Source: Roseovarius aestuarii (GTDB taxonomy: Bacteria; Pseudomonadota; Alphaproteobacteria; Rhodobacterales; Rhodobacteraceae). Taken from it: a DNA stretch of 64,000 bases. The stretch lies in the NCBI GenBank assembly GCA_027214255.1, contig JAPWHL010000001.1, forward strand, positions 350,737 to 414,736, given 5' to 3'. This document shows positions 17,786 to 26,600 of this stretch, piece by piece (positions within the stretch are counted from its first letter, which is position 1; the number at the start of each line of letters is the position of its first letter). Made by a program: the position numbers and the translations under genes. Under the pieces are notes generated by a model. That model ran no database searches. It had not been told where the DNA came from and saw only the letters and a program-made list of their open reading frames with translations.

Positions 17786-18660
17786 TGACCTGTCTGTTTG
17801 AATTGCTGCGCCGTATGGCGTTGGCGGCGTTGATTCTGACCTGCGGCCTTGTATTGCCCGGCCGCGCTGAACAGGGGGAACGCTATATCGTTATCGGCGG
17901 AGCGGTTGCCGAAATATTTGTTGCGCTTGAGGCGGATGGCGAGGTGGTCGGCGTTGGCGGGGGCATTCCGCTGGAAGGACGTTTTGCTGACGTGCCGGTG
18001 ATCCGGGGCTTTCGCCTGACTTCTGCCGAAAACCTGCTGTCATTGCGCCCGACCAAGATCCTGATCGCGGGGCGTCAGACAACGCCGGGCCTGATCCGGC
18101 AACTGGACGACGTTGGCATGCCGGTCGAGGTGTTTGACTATACCATGACCCTAGATGACGTGCAGGCGCGCATCATGCGCCTGGGTGACATCCTGAACCG
18201 CAGGCAAGAGGCCAGCAAGCTGGCCGAGAAAACGGCGCAAGAATGGGGCGCTGTCTTGGCTGATTTTGCCGATGCAGACGCGCGACCCAAAGGGCTCTTT
18301 GTGCTGTCGGGTGGGGGGCGTGGCAACCTTGCGGCGGGGCATGACACTTTGGTGGCCCAGCTTATCCAATGGGCCGGGGGCGAGAACCTGACCACGATGA
18401 TCGAGGGCTATAAACCCCTGTCTCAGGAGGCAATGGCAGGCTTTGCGCCGGAGTTTATACTGACGAACATGGAGGGCCTTGAACCCGCAGGGAACGAAGT
18501 GCCGTTGTTGTCGGCACCGGGTATACGCCTTACCCCGGCCTACAGACACGAGGCGCTGATTGCCGTCCCTAACGGGCTGCTGACCGAGGCGGGCATTCGC
18601 ACTCCAGAGGCCGTGCGCTTCCTTGCCGGTCACATGGCCCGGCTGCGGGCGGCGCAATGA
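17785..18660 (+). CDS. hmuT: Haem ABC transporter, periplasmic binding protein
   Basis: A 291-residue class III substrate-binding protein (HmuT/BtuF type). A signal peptide covers about residues 1-28 (LALILTCGLVLPGRAEQ region). It is followed by YIVIGGAVAEIFVALEADGEVVGVG, GFRLTSAENLLSLRPTKIL and a long linker helix, the two-lobe fold of TroA-like proteins. It would pass haem from the receptor to HmuUV. The ATG at 17785 overlaps the hmuS stop; longer forms starting upstream would lack a signal peptide at the N-terminus. The stop overlaps the permease start (ATGA). Confidence 0.88.
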   Translation: MTCLFELLRRMALAALILTCGLVLPGRAEQGERYIVIGGAVAEIFVALEADGEVVGVGGGIPLEGRFADVPVIRGFRLTSAENLLSLRPTKILIAGRQTTPGLIRQLDDVGMPVEVFDYTMTLDDVQARIMRLGDILNRRQEASKLAEKTAQEWGAVLADFADADARPKGLFVLSGGGRGNLAAGHDTLVAQLIQWAGGENLTTMIEGYKPLSQEAMAGFAPEFILTNMEGLEPAGNEVPLLSAPGIRLTPAYRHEALIAVPNGLLTEAGIRTPEAVRFLAGHMARLRAAQ

Positions 18661-19733
18661 CCCGCGCATTGCTTGGCGCGCGGCATTTTTTGGTGCCGCG
18701 TCATCACCCACGGGCGCTTATTGTGTTGATGACACTGGTTGGGGCGATGCTTGTCGTGATCTCTGCCGGAGTCGGGAGCCTGCACATGTCAGCGGGCCGC
18801 ATTTTTGGACATTTGCTGTCTTACCTGGGGATGGGCACCAGCCCCTTGTCGGATCTTGAGGCCTCGGTTCTGATGTCGATCCGCCTGCCGAGGGTGTTGG
18901 GTGCCGCCGCTGCGGGGGCGGTTCTGGCGATGACTGGCGTTTTGATGCAAACCTTCTTTCGCAACCCTCTGGCCGAGCCGGCGATTGTGGGCGTGGCCTC
19001 GGGGGGGGCGCTTGGGGCCGTGACGTGGATCGTTACAGGGCATCTTTTGGGGCCGCTGATGTTTGTGCCGACACAGTTTGCCCTGCCGGTGATGGCCTTT
19101 GCGGGAAGCGCGGTTGTCTGTGTTGCCATTCTTGCCGTGTCGCGTGATCGGGACGGGCAAGTGGATGCCACGACGATGCTATTGGCGGGCATCGCTGTGA
19201 ATGCGGTGACGGGGGCCGGGATCGGTCTGTTGATATTCGTGGCTGACGATGCGCAATTGCGTGACCTGACCTTTTGGGGGATGGGCAGTCTTGCGAATAT
19301 CAGCTGGGCGCAATTGGCAGTCCTGATACCGGTTTTTTTGGTGACGGTGCTGTTTGGCCTGCGGTTCTCGCCCATTCTGAATGCGCTTCTTCTGGGAGAT
19401 TCCGCCGCGCATGACCTTGGAATTAATGTCCGCCTTGTCAAACTGTCTGTGATTGCTTTGACCTGTCTTGCCTGCGCTTGTGTGGTGGCGATGTGCGGGG
19501 TCATAGGGTTCGTGGGCCTGATCGCGCCGCATGGCGCGCGCAAGCTGGTGGGGCCGGATCATAAGGTTTTGATCCCGCTCAGTCTGGTACTGGGGGCGAT
19601 TTTACTGGGCTTGGCTGACCTGATCGCGCGCACCATCGTCAGCCCGTCGGAATTGCCAATCGGCATTTTAACCGCACTTGCAGGGGGGCCGATCTTCTTG
19701 TGGTTATTGAAACAACGCAGAACGGAAAGGTGA
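18657..19733 (+). CDS. hmuU: Haem ABC transporter permease (FecCD type)
   Basis: A 358-residue integral membrane protein of the FecCD/BtuC family. Typical motifs are SIRLPRVLGAAAAGAVLAMTGV, MQTFFRNPLAEPAIVGVASGGALGA, MLLAGIAVNAVTG, LGDSAAHDLGINV, GVIGFVGLIAPHGAR and SPSELPIGILTALAGGPIFLWLL. Many hydrophobic stretches fit about ten membrane helices. The gene starts at an ATGA overlap with hmuT and ends 5 nt before hmuV. Confidence 0.92.
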   Translation: MTRALLGARHFLVPRHHPRALIVLMTLVGAMLVVISAGVGSLHMSAGRIFGHLLSYLGMGTSPLSDLEASVLMSIRLPRVLGAAAAGAVLAMTGVLMQTFFRNPLAEPAIVGVASGGALGAVTWIVTGHLLGPLMFVPTQFALPVMAFAGSAVVCVAILAVSRDRDGQVDATTMLLAGIAVNAVTGAGIGLLIFVADDAQLRDLTFWGMGSLANISWAQLAVLIPVFLVTVLFGLRFSPILNALLLGDSAAHDLGINVRLVKLSVIALTCLACACVVAMCGVIGFVGLIAPHGARKLVGPDHKVLIPLSLVLGAILLGLADLIARTIVSPSELPIGILTALAGGPIFLWLLKQRRTER

Positions 19734-19738
19734 CGCGC

Positions 19739-20542
19739 ATGTTGACCGTTGCTGAACTTAGCTTGGAAAGATCGGGGCGCCAGATCCTTGATGGAATCGA
19801 CCTGACATTAGAGGCGGGGCGGTTTTTGGCGCTGGTCGGCCCGAACGGGGCAGGTAAATCGACCCTGCTATCGGCCATTGCAGGGCGTGAGACGCCATCT
19901 GGGAGTGTTGCGTGGTTCGGGCGTGACCTTGGGGATTGGACGCGCCGGGATCTGGCACGGCAGGGCGCGGTTATGCAACAATCCGAGACAACCGCGTTTG
20001 ATTTTCTTGTGCGCGAATATGTGGCGCTGGGACGATTGCCGCGTCAGGGCATGGTCAGTGACGTGCAGGAACAACAGATCCTTGCGGCTGCAATGGCCGC
20101 GCTTGATCTTAGCGAGCTTGCAGATCGTACCATGCCGTCCCTGTCGGGGGGCGAACGTCAACGTTGTCGCATGGCACGGTGCCTTGCTCAGCTCTGGGAT
20201 GCGCCAGAAAACCCGCCGGGGGCGGGCTGTTTTTTGTTGTTGGATGAACCCACTTCGGCGCTGGATTTGGGTCAGCAAGCGCGCCTGCTTTGCGAGGCTT
20301 GGGCCTTTGTACGGCGGGGGGGCAGCTGTATCGCGGTGCTGCACGACCTTAATCTTGCCGCGACCTATGCCGATGAGGTGGCCGTGCTGGTGCGCGGGCG
20401 CATTGTGGCCCGCGGAACCCCGAGCGAGATTGTCACGGCCAACCGTGTTTCAGGGTGGTATGACGCCCGGTTGATCGCAGGAACGGTGACGGATGGCCCT
20501 ATCCAACGCGAACTTATCTCGCTTCCGGTACCACGGGGATAA
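19739..20542 (+). CDS. hmuV: Haem ABC transporter ATP-binding protein
   Basis: A 267-residue ABC ATPase. Walker A is GPNGAGKS, the Q-loop region is around VMQQSET, the signature is LSGGERQR, and Walker B is FLLLDEPTSALD, followed by the switch VLHDLNLAA. The start at 19739 (MLTVAEL) lies just after the hmuU stop with GGAAAGG upstream; a longer form starting at 19700 would add 13 residues inside hmuU. It powers HmuU and is the last gene of the haem operon. The 187 bases that follow to the next gene hold no obvious terminator. Confidence 0.9.
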   Translation: MLTVAELSLERSGRQILDGIDLTLEAGRFLALVGPNGAGKSTLLSAIAGRETPSGSVAWFGRDLGDWTRRDLARQGAVMQQSETTAFDFLVREYVALGRLPRQGMVSDVQEQQILAAAMAALDLSELADRTMPSLSGGERQRCRMARCLAQLWDAPENPPGAGCFLLLDEPTSALDLGQQARLLCEAWAFVRRGGSCIAVLHDLNLAATYADEVAVLVRGRIVARGTPSEIVTANRVSGWYDARLIAGTVTDGPIQRELISLPVPRG

Positions 20543-20729
20543 CGGGCGGCGTCGATCTCAACGCAGGGGGGCGATCCGGTTTTACCGCGCCTGACAAGGC
20601 AAAACATGGAATAACCGACATGTGGCGTAGGATCAGTCGCATGAGGCCATGCAAGCTGCGCAATGGCTGTCACTGAAACTTCACAAATCGGGTGCTATCC
20701 AGACGCGAAATCGGCTGCTAATCTCACAT

Positions 20730-20741
20730 GGAAACGTTTTC
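20730..20741. promoter_or_regulatory. Candidate LacI-family operator GGAAACGTTTTC
   Basis: GGAAACGTTTTC is a near-perfect dyad centred on CG, the form typical of LacI/PurR-family operators (consensus like GAAACGTTTC). It lies 17 nt before the chosen start of the LacI-type regulator and overlaps the alternative upstream ATG at 20728. Binding there would give autoregulation and, because the downstream genes overlap, control of the whole transporter operon. Confidence 0.55.
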
Positions 20742-20757
20742 ACAATGGGCGACTCGC

Positions 20758-21843
20758 ATGAGCCGGAAGCAAAGCATCACGATCAAGGACGTGGCCCGCG
20801 AGGCGGGGTGCGGTGTTGCCACAGCCAGCCGTGTTCTGAACGCGTCCGGTCCGGCCAGCGCCGAGATGTCCGAGCGGGTCCGCCGTGCGGCACGGGATCT
20901 GGGCTTTTCATTCAGTGCCATCGGGCGCGCGCTGCAAAGCCGGCGGTCCATGACTGTGGGGTGTCTGGTGCCATCGCTTGCCAATCCGGTTTTCGCCGAG
21001 GCGATGCAGGGGGTCCAAGATTGCCTGCGCGGGGCGGGGTATCAGCCACTTGTCTGCGCATCGAATTATGACGAGGCGGTGGACGAAGACATTTTGCGAA
21101 CCCTGCTGGCCAGTCAGGTGGACGGGCTGATCGTGACGATGGCCTCGCCCTCGCGAAGCGTGGCACTGGGGACGGCGTCGGTGCCAGTGTCGTTGATGTT
21201 TCATGATCCGTTGCCGGGCCATATCACCGCTTATGTCGATAATGTCGCCGCTGCGCGCGAGGTTGCGCGCCAATTCATCAAGCACGGCCATCGCAGGCTG
21301 GGCTTTGTTGCATTGCGTTTTGCCGAATCCGACCGATCGCGCAGCCGCTATGCGGGGTTTATGGCCGAATGCCGCGCGGCAGGAGTGCCCGACCCGGTGT
21401 TGATCGAGATGGATGATCGCTCGGCCCGTTGTCCACATCGCGTCGCCGAGGTGTTGCGCGCGCATCCCGGACTGACGGGGCTTTTTGCCTCGAACGATTT
21501 TTTGGCATTGGCGGTGCAAAACGCCGCAGGGCTTTTGGGGCGCAACGTGCCTCGGGATCTTTCGGTCATTGGCTTTGATGGCATTGGCATCGGTCATCTT
21601 CTGGCCACGCCGCTTTCGACGATTGAAACGGACGCGGGCGCCATGGGCCGACAAGCGGCCGAAACTCTTTTGAACTCTATGCAGGGCGAGGAGGCCATTC
21701 AGCCCCCAGCCTTGCCATTCGTTTTCCGGACGGGGGCCACTTTGGCCGCTGTATCGGAGAAAATGGACGACGGCTTGGCTGCAACCCTGCCGTCGTCTGC
21801 TCACCTCGACTTAGCTTCTACCAAAACAAGGACGAACCAATGA
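20758..21843 (+). CDS. LacI-family transcriptional regulator
   Basis: 361 residues from ATG 20758 (MSRKQS). The N-terminal helix-turn-helix is ITIKDVAREAGCGVATASRVLN, followed by the hinge helix, then a periplasmic-binding-protein-like sensor domain (VGCLVPSLANPVFAEAM, FASNDFLALAVQNAAG, DLSVIGFDGIGIG). The upstream ATG at 20728 is in frame but falls on the putative operator and has no Shine-Dalgarno sequence, so the shorter start is preferred. Its stop overlaps the start of the transporter binding protein by ATGA, unusual for a regulator and a sign that it is co-transcribed with its target. The ligand is probably the transported compound or its breakdown product. Confidence 0.88.
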   Translation: MSRKQSITIKDVAREAGCGVATASRVLNASGPASAEMSERVRRAARDLGFSFSAIGRALQSRRSMTVGCLVPSLANPVFAEAMQGVQDCLRGAGYQPLVCASNYDEAVDEDILRTLLASQVDGLIVTMASPSRSVALGTASVPVSLMFHDPLPGHITAYVDNVAAAREVARQFIKHGHRRLGFVALRFAESDRSRSRYAGFMAECRAAGVPDPVLIEMDDRSARCPHRVAEVLRAHPGLTGLFASNDFLALAVQNAAGLLGRNVPRDLSVIGFDGIGIGHLLATPLSTIETDAGAMGRQAAETLLNSMQGEEAIQPPALPFVFRTGATLAAVSEKMDDGLAATLPSSAHLDLASTKTRTNQ

Positions 21844-22847
21844 AATATATGTTTACTGTCGCGTTCGCTGCAACCACCTGCGCCGCGACTTTTGGCGCGC
21901 CTGCCGCTGCTGAACAGGGCATTTGCTACAATTGTCCGCCGCAATGGGCCGATTGGGCCTCTATGTTGGAAGCAATTGACGAAAAACTCGACATTCAGAT
22001 GCCGCATGACAACAAAAACAGCGGTCAGACCCTGAGCCAGCTTTTGGCAGAAAAATCCAACCCCGTTGCCGATGTTGCCTATTATGGCGTCACTACGGGC
22101 ATCAAAGCCGGTGGTTTGGACGTGGTTGAGCCTTACAAACCGGCCCTGTTTGACGAAATCCCGGAAGGTCTGCGTGATTCGGATGGCAAATGGTTTGCGA
22201 TTCATTACGGCACGCTGGGCTTTTTCGTGAATGTTGACGCATTGGGCGGGGCCGAAGTGCCGCAGTGTTTTGCGGATCTGACCAAGCCCGAGTATCGTGG
22301 CATGGTGGGCTATCTTGATCCATCGTCGGCCTTTGTCGGCTATGCTGGTGCTGTCGCGGCAAATATCGCCTTTGGTGGCGATTTGGACAATTTTGATCCG
22401 GCCATCAAGTATTTCAACGATCTGGCCGAAAATTCGCCGATCGTACCCAAGCAAACCTCTTATGCGCGTGTCGTTTCCGGCGAAATCCCGATCTTGTTTG
22501 ATTACGATTTCAACGCCTATCGAGGCAAATACGAGGAAGACGGTAACTTTGAATTCGTGCTGCCGTGCGAAGGATCGGTGCGCGTGCCTTATGTGATGAG
22601 CCTGGTCAAGGGCGGCCCTAACCCCGAGGTAGGCAAACGCGTTCTGGACTTCATCCTGTCGGACGAAGGGCAGGCGATCTGGACTAACGCTTATCTGCAA
22701 CCGGCCCGTCCGGTCGAACTGCCTGCCGAGGTTGCGGCCAAGTTCCTGCCGGCCAGCGATTATGATCGCGCCGTCGCAGTGGATTACGCCAAGATGGAAG
22801 CGGTTCAAGCAGCCTTTGGCGAACGTTACCTGTCCGAAGTAAAGTAA
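21840..22847 (+). CDS. ABC transporter, extracellular solute-binding protein
   Basis: A 335-residue family 1-type binding protein with a signal peptide (cleaved near APAAAEQ, residue 22-24). The mature domain shows WADWASMLEAID, NPVADVAYYGVTTG, YGTLGFFVNVDALGG and GEIPILFDYDFNAYR, which resemble binding proteins of the iron/phosphonate/polyamine class rather than sugars. AAGGACG precedes the ATG. Two mature cysteines sit close together (GICYNC), perhaps a disulfide. It is followed by a stem-loop and then two permeases, an ATPase and a phosphodiesterase, so a phosphorylated organic substrate is the likely ligand (inference). Confidence 0.82.
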   Translation: MKYMFTVAFAATTCAATFGAPAAAEQGICYNCPPQWADWASMLEAIDEKLDIQMPHDNKNSGQTLSQLLAEKSNPVADVAYYGVTTGIKAGGLDVVEPYKPALFDEIPEGLRDSDGKWFAIHYGTLGFFVNVDALGGAEVPQCFADLTKPEYRGMVGYLDPSSAFVGYAGAVAANIAFGGDLDNFDPAIKYFNDLAENSPIVPKQTSYARVVSGEIPILFDYDFNAYRGKYEEDGNFEFVLPCEGSVRVPYVMSLVKGGPNPEVGKRVLDFILSDEGQAIWTNAYLQPARPVELPAEVAAKFLPASDYDRAVAVDYAKMEAVQAAFGERYLSEVK

Positions 22848-22858
22848 ACACCCAAAGG

Positions 22859-22894
22859 ATCGGGGCAGGGCCATGTGCGCTGCCCCGATTTTTT
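22859..22894 (+). terminator. Stem-loop with T-run between binding protein and permease
   Basis: ATCGGGGCAG (22859-22868) pairs with CTGCCCCGAT (22880-22889), followed by six T. It has the form of an intrinsic terminator but sits inside the operon, so it probably acts as a partial terminator or 3' stabiliser that makes the binding protein more abundant than the membrane parts. Confidence 0.75.
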
Positions 22895-22913
22895 GCCTCT
22901 AAGGGGGTTGCCT

Positions 22914-23717
22914 ATGTCATCCCGCACATTTGTTGCGCTTTGTTTTCTACCGCTGGCGATTTTTACGCTCGCCTTTCTCGCGTTGCCGCTGGTGCGCCTT
23001 ATCCTTGCCTCGGGCGAGGGCGAAGCGGGCTGGGGCGTCTATTTGGAAATCCTTCAAAAACCGCGCTACCTAAGCACGCTGATCCAGACGGTCGTCATTT
23101 CGGTTCTGGTCACCATCGCCGCGCTGGCGGTTTCGACCACGGCGGGGCTTTTCTTGGTGCGCAACAGGTTTCCAGGGCGGGGAACACTCTTGTCGATCCT
23201 GACGTTGCCGCTGGCCTTTCCGGGGGTTGTCGTCGGCTTCATGATCATTCTTCTGGGGGGACGGCAGGGGCTGATCAATCAGATTACGCCGGGGCATGTC
23301 GTTTTCGCCTACTCGGCCTTTGGTCTGTTCTTGGGCTATCTCTATTTCTCGATCCCTCGGGTTTTGCTGACGGTTATGGCCGCCGCAGAAAAGATTGACC
23401 CGGCGCTGGAGGAGGCGGCGTTAACCTTGGGCGCATCGCCTTATCGCATTGTTTGCGACGTATTGCTGCCCGCGTTGATGCCCGCGATGATCGCAGCCGG
23501 AGCGATCGCATTTGCTACGGCGATGGGCGCATTTGGCACGGCCTTTACGCTGGCCACCAATATCGATGTGTTGCCAATGGTTATTTACACCGAGTTCACC
23601 TTGGCTGCGAATATTGCCATGGCTTCGGCGCTGTCGGTCATTCTGGGCCTTGTGACATGGGCCATGTTGTTGATCGCACGTAGTTTCGCGGGCGGTACAG
23701 TGGCGGCAGGGGGCTGA
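22914..23717 (+). CDS. ABC transporter permease 1
   Basis: A 267-residue inner-membrane permease with about six hydrophobic segments. The EAA loop is EEAALTLGASPYRIVCDVLLPALMPAMIAAG, which docks on the ATPase. The start at 22914 (MSSRTF) has AAGGGGG about 8 nt upstream; a longer reading from 22875 would run through the terminator T-run and is rejected. It pairs with the next permease as a heterodimer. The family fits CysTW/PotB-like permeases of the polyamine/phosphonate/iron class. Confidence 0.87.
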   Translation: MSSRTFVALCFLPLAIFTLAFLALPLVRLILASGEGEAGWGVYLEILQKPRYLSTLIQTVVISVLVTIAALAVSTTAGLFLVRNRFPGRGTLLSILTLPLAFPGVVVGFMIILLGGRQGLINQITPGHVVFAYSAFGLFLGYLYFSIPRVLLTVMAAAEKIDPALEEAALTLGASPYRIVCDVLLPALMPAMIAAGAIAFATAMGAFGTAFTLATNIDVLPMVIYTEFTLAANIAMASALSVILGLVTWAMLLIARSFAGGTVAAGG

Positions 23718-23718
23718 C

Positions 23719-24510
23719 ATGTTGAAATCACCTGCAAAAATACTGCAACTTGCCGTCACGTTGATCGCCTGTGCGTTCTTGCTGGTTCCCACGCTGCAAT
23801 CGGTGCTGGCGGGCGTCACGGTCAATTATTTTCAGGGCGTGAAATCGGGCCTGACGCTGAAATGGATATGGGAGGTCTGGGATCTTTATGCCGCGTCCAT
23901 ATTCTTGTCGATCTGGCTGGCGTTTTGTTGCCTGATTTGCACCTTGATCATTGGCGTACCGGCTGCATACGGGCTGGCGCGCAACCCCGGTCGAATGTCG
24001 CGCGTGCTTGAGGAGTTCATATCGCTACCGCTCGCAATTCCGGGCCTTGCGTTGGCGCTGGCTCTTTTGCAGGTCTACGGATCGGTTCAAGGCTTTCGCG
24101 CGCATTGGAGCTTTATATTGGTTGGGCATGTGCTTTACACGCTGCCATTCATGGTGCGGGCGGTTCTGTCTGTCATGGCCGCCATTGATCTTAAAACGCT
24201 GGAAGAGGGGGCCGCATCACTGGGCGCGCCCGCGTGGCGGCGGTTCATCGATATTGCCGTCCCCAATGCGCTGCCGGGCGTTTTGGCGGGCTCTTTGACG
24301 GTGGTCACATTGTCGATTGGCGAATTCAACCTGACATGGATGCTGCATACGCCGTTTCTGAAAACCCTCCCCGTGGGGTTGGCGGATAGTTATGCGTCTA
24401 TGCGTCTGGAAATTGCGTCGGCCTATACGCTGGTTTTCTTCATCATGATCGTGCCGCTGCTGATGGCGATGCAATGGGCCTCTGCCCGGGCACAAAGGAT
24501 ACTGAAATGA
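23719..24510 (+). CDS. ABC transporter permease 2
   Basis: A 263-residue permease with six or so membrane segments and the EAA loop EEGAASLGAPAWRRFIDIAVPNALPGVLAGSL. It starts one base after the stop of permease 1 and its stop overlaps the ATPase start (ATGA). Together with permease 1 it forms the channel of the importer. Confidence 0.87.
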   Translation: MLKSPAKILQLAVTLIACAFLLVPTLQSVLAGVTVNYFQGVKSGLTLKWIWEVWDLYAASIFLSIWLAFCCLICTLIIGVPAAYGLARNPGRMSRVLEEFISLPLAIPGLALALALLQVYGSVQGFRAHWSFILVGHVLYTLPFMVRAVLSVMAAIDLKTLEEGAASLGAPAWRRFIDIAVPNALPGVLAGSLTVVTLSIGEFNLTWMLHTPFLKTLPVGLADSYASMRLEIASAYTLVFFIMIVPLLMAMQWASARAQRILK

Positions 24511-25538
24511 CACTTAAACTTACTGGCGTCGCCAAGACGTTTCCCGGCAATATCCGCGCGCTTGCGCCTGTCGATCTGGACATCAAAGAAGGCGAGATTG
24601 TATCGCTGTTGGGTCCGTCGGGCTGTGGCAAGACGACACTTTTGCGTATCATTGCAGGGCTCGAGACGCCCGATGCTGGCGGCGTTATCCGTTTCGGGGG
24701 CGACGATGTGACCGCGTTGTCGGTGATACAGCGCAAGGTGGGGATGGTGTTTCAATCCTACGCGTTGTTTCCCAATATGTCAGTGCGGCGCAACATCGGC
24801 TATGGGCTTAAGATGCAGAAACTGCCCAAGGCCGAAATTGACGCACGGGTGGACGAAGTCATCGCGTTGTGCCGTCTGGAGCCTTATGCGGACCGCCCGA
24901 TCAATGCCCTTTCTGGCGGGCAGCGTCAGCGCGTGGCGCTTGCGCGTGCTTTTGCGCCGCGGCCTCGTATCTTGCTGCTGGATGAACCGCTTAGCGCGCT
25001 TGACGCGGCGTTGCGTGGGCAGTTGCGGGATGAGCTGGCCGTGCTGTTGCGCAGCTTTGGCATTACCGCGATTTTTGTGACACATGATCAAACCGAGGCG
25101 ATGGCAATCGCGGACCGTGTCGCGGTGATGTCGCATGGCAATATCGCCCAGATCGGCACGCCAGAGGCGCTGTACCGTGCGCCCGCGTCGCCGTTTGTCG
25201 CGCGGTTTGTCGGCGATGCGATGCCGCTGGCCGGTCGGATCAGCGGCGGGGCCTTGCATCTGGATGGCGGCGCGCTGCCGCTGGAGGGGGCGGATGGCAG
25301 CACGGCATATGTGCGCGCCGAGGATGTGAAACTGGATGACAACGGCCCGCTGACAGGCCGGATCGAGGCCGTTACCTTTCTGGGCACACATTACCGCATC
25401 GTTCTGTCGGGGATTACGCCCGATCCGCTGGCCCTGCTGCATGTCGGTACAAGCGCGCCCACAGTGGGCGAAACGGTTCGCATCGGCATCACACCCGGTG
25501 CAATCCTGACCTTTTCCCCCGAAACAGAGGATGCTTGA
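24507..25538 (+). CDS. ABC transporter ATP-binding protein with TOBE-like tail
   Basis: 343 residues. Walker A GPSGCGKT, Q-loop VFQSYALFPN, signature LSGGQRQR, Walker B ILLLDEPLSALD and switch FVTHDQTEAM are all intact. After about residue 240 a TOBE/OB-type regulatory tail follows (YVRAEDVKL, ITPGAILTF). This is the PotA/UgpC/PhnT class. The start at 24507 is set by the ATGA overlap with permease 2; the region upstream in frame belongs to the permease gene. Confidence 0.9.
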   Translation: MTLKLTGVAKTFPGNIRALAPVDLDIKEGEIVSLLGPSGCGKTTLLRIIAGLETPDAGGVIRFGGDDVTALSVIQRKVGMVFQSYALFPNMSVRRNIGYGLKMQKLPKAEIDARVDEVIALCRLEPYADRPINALSGGQRQRVALARAFAPRPRILLLDEPLSALDAALRGQLRDELAVLLRSFGITAIFVTHDQTEAMAIADRVAVMSHGNIAQIGTPEALYRAPASPFVARFVGDAMPLAGRISGGALHLDGGALPLEGADGSTAYVRAEDVKLDDNGPLTGRIEAVTFLGTHYRIVLSGITPDPLALLHVGTSAPTVGETVRIGITPGAILTFSPETEDA

Positions 25539-26357
25539 ATGCCTTCCTTCATTCAATTGAGCGACACCCATATCGTGCCAGAGGGGCAGTTGGCCTATGG
25601 CAAATCTGACACCGCCGCCGCGCTGTCCGAGGCCGTCGAGACGGTGAATGCCGTTCTGTCGCGCCTTGATCCGATTGACTGCGCTATAATCACGGGTGAT
25701 CTGACGGATTTTGGCACGCGCGCGGAATACGAGCGTCTAAAGGGGATCATGTCGCGTCTGAATCTGCCTTATATGGCCATTCCCGGCAATCACGACTCTC
25801 GGGAGGTGATGCGCGCCGCTTTTGCCGATCAGGACTGGATGCCAGATTCCGGCCCGATCCAATGGAGCCGGGATTTTGGCGACTTTACCCTGATTGCTCT
25901 GGATACGTTGGTTGAAGGGCAACATCACGGGATGCTGTGCCCAGAGGGGTTTGCGTTTCTGGATGCTGCGCTTGGGGCGGCGCAGGGGCAGCCTGTGGTT
26001 GTGGCAACCCATCACCCTTGGATGCATTCCGGCGTCATTGCGATGGATATCAACAACCTGCGCAACGGCGCGGCGCTGTTGGAGCGACTGGAGGCTTATA
26101 GCGGGCCTGTGCGGATGATCTCGGGACATGTGCACCGCACGATGACCACCCAAATTGGTCGTGTCACCTGTCAGATCGCGCCTGCACCCTGCCATGCGGT
26201 TCACCTGTCGCATATGCCGGACTCGGTGAACTCCCTGATCATGGAACCGGGGGGCGTTACACTGTGGCAATGGCAAGATAGCCCTCAACCCGGACTGGCA
26301 TCCAACGTGATTCCGGTGGGCCGCTTTGCCGGGCCATGGCCCTTTTACGAAGCATAA
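25539..26357 (+). CDS. GpdQ-like metallophosphodiesterase
   Basis: A 272-residue class III cyclic-nucleotide/glycerophosphodiester phosphodiesterase-like enzyme. The binuclear metal motifs are all present: LSDTH (D-x-H) at residues 8-12, GDLTD near 52, GNHD near 84, THHPWMHSG near 160 and GHVHR near 200. Length and N-terminal layout (YGKSDTAAALSEAV) match GpdQ, which hydrolyses glycerophosphodiesters such as glycerophosphoethanolamine. No signal peptide, so it acts in the cytoplasm on the imported compound. It starts directly after the ATPase stop and ends the operon. A different phosphodiester or cyclic nucleotide cannot be excluded. Confidence 0.85.
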   Translation: MPSFIQLSDTHIVPEGQLAYGKSDTAAALSEAVETVNAVLSRLDPIDCAIITGDLTDFGTRAEYERLKGIMSRLNLPYMAIPGNHDSREVMRAAFADQDWMPDSGPIQWSRDFGDFTLIALDTLVEGQHHGMLCPEGFAFLDAALGAAQGQPVVVATHHPWMHSGVIAMDINNLRNGAALLERLEAYSGPVRMISGHVHRTMTTQIGRVTCQIAPAPCHAVHLSHMPDSVNSLIMEPGGVTLWQWQDSPQPGLASNVIPVGRFAGPWPFYEA

Positions 26358-26575
26358 TCTATCGCCAAGCGATGTCACCGTTCGGGCTATGGCAAAGACG
26401 TCGCTGTATGTTTCTTTTAACCGATAGCCCAATGCACCGCGTGGCGGACTTCGCGGGCAGTGTCGCGCGCGTGGACATTCAGTATGTCCGCGTGCGGCGG
26501 CAACGGTGCTTGGGCCTGTCGTGCGTTTGTGCCGCCCGGTCTGATATTCGCAGGTCGCTCCCCCCATCCACACAG

Positions 26576-26595
26576 CCCCCGCGCCGGCGCGGGGG
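26576..26595. repeat. 20-bp perfect GC palindrome in a convergent intergenic region
   Basis: CCCCCGCGCCGGCGCGGGGG is a perfect palindrome just after the end of the iclR gene and 220 bp after the phosphodiesterase gene. It has no T-run. It may act as a bidirectional transcript end or belong to a REP-like family; a second hairpin (CGCGTGGACAT/ATGTCCGCGTG, with two G-T pairs) lies near 26469-26495. Confidence 0.5.
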
Positions 26596-26600
26596 AGAGC

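Noticed and set aside
26469..26495. Imperfect hairpin as a small RNA or riboswitch
   Set aside because: No promoter, conserved motif or downstream plus-strand gene to support it.
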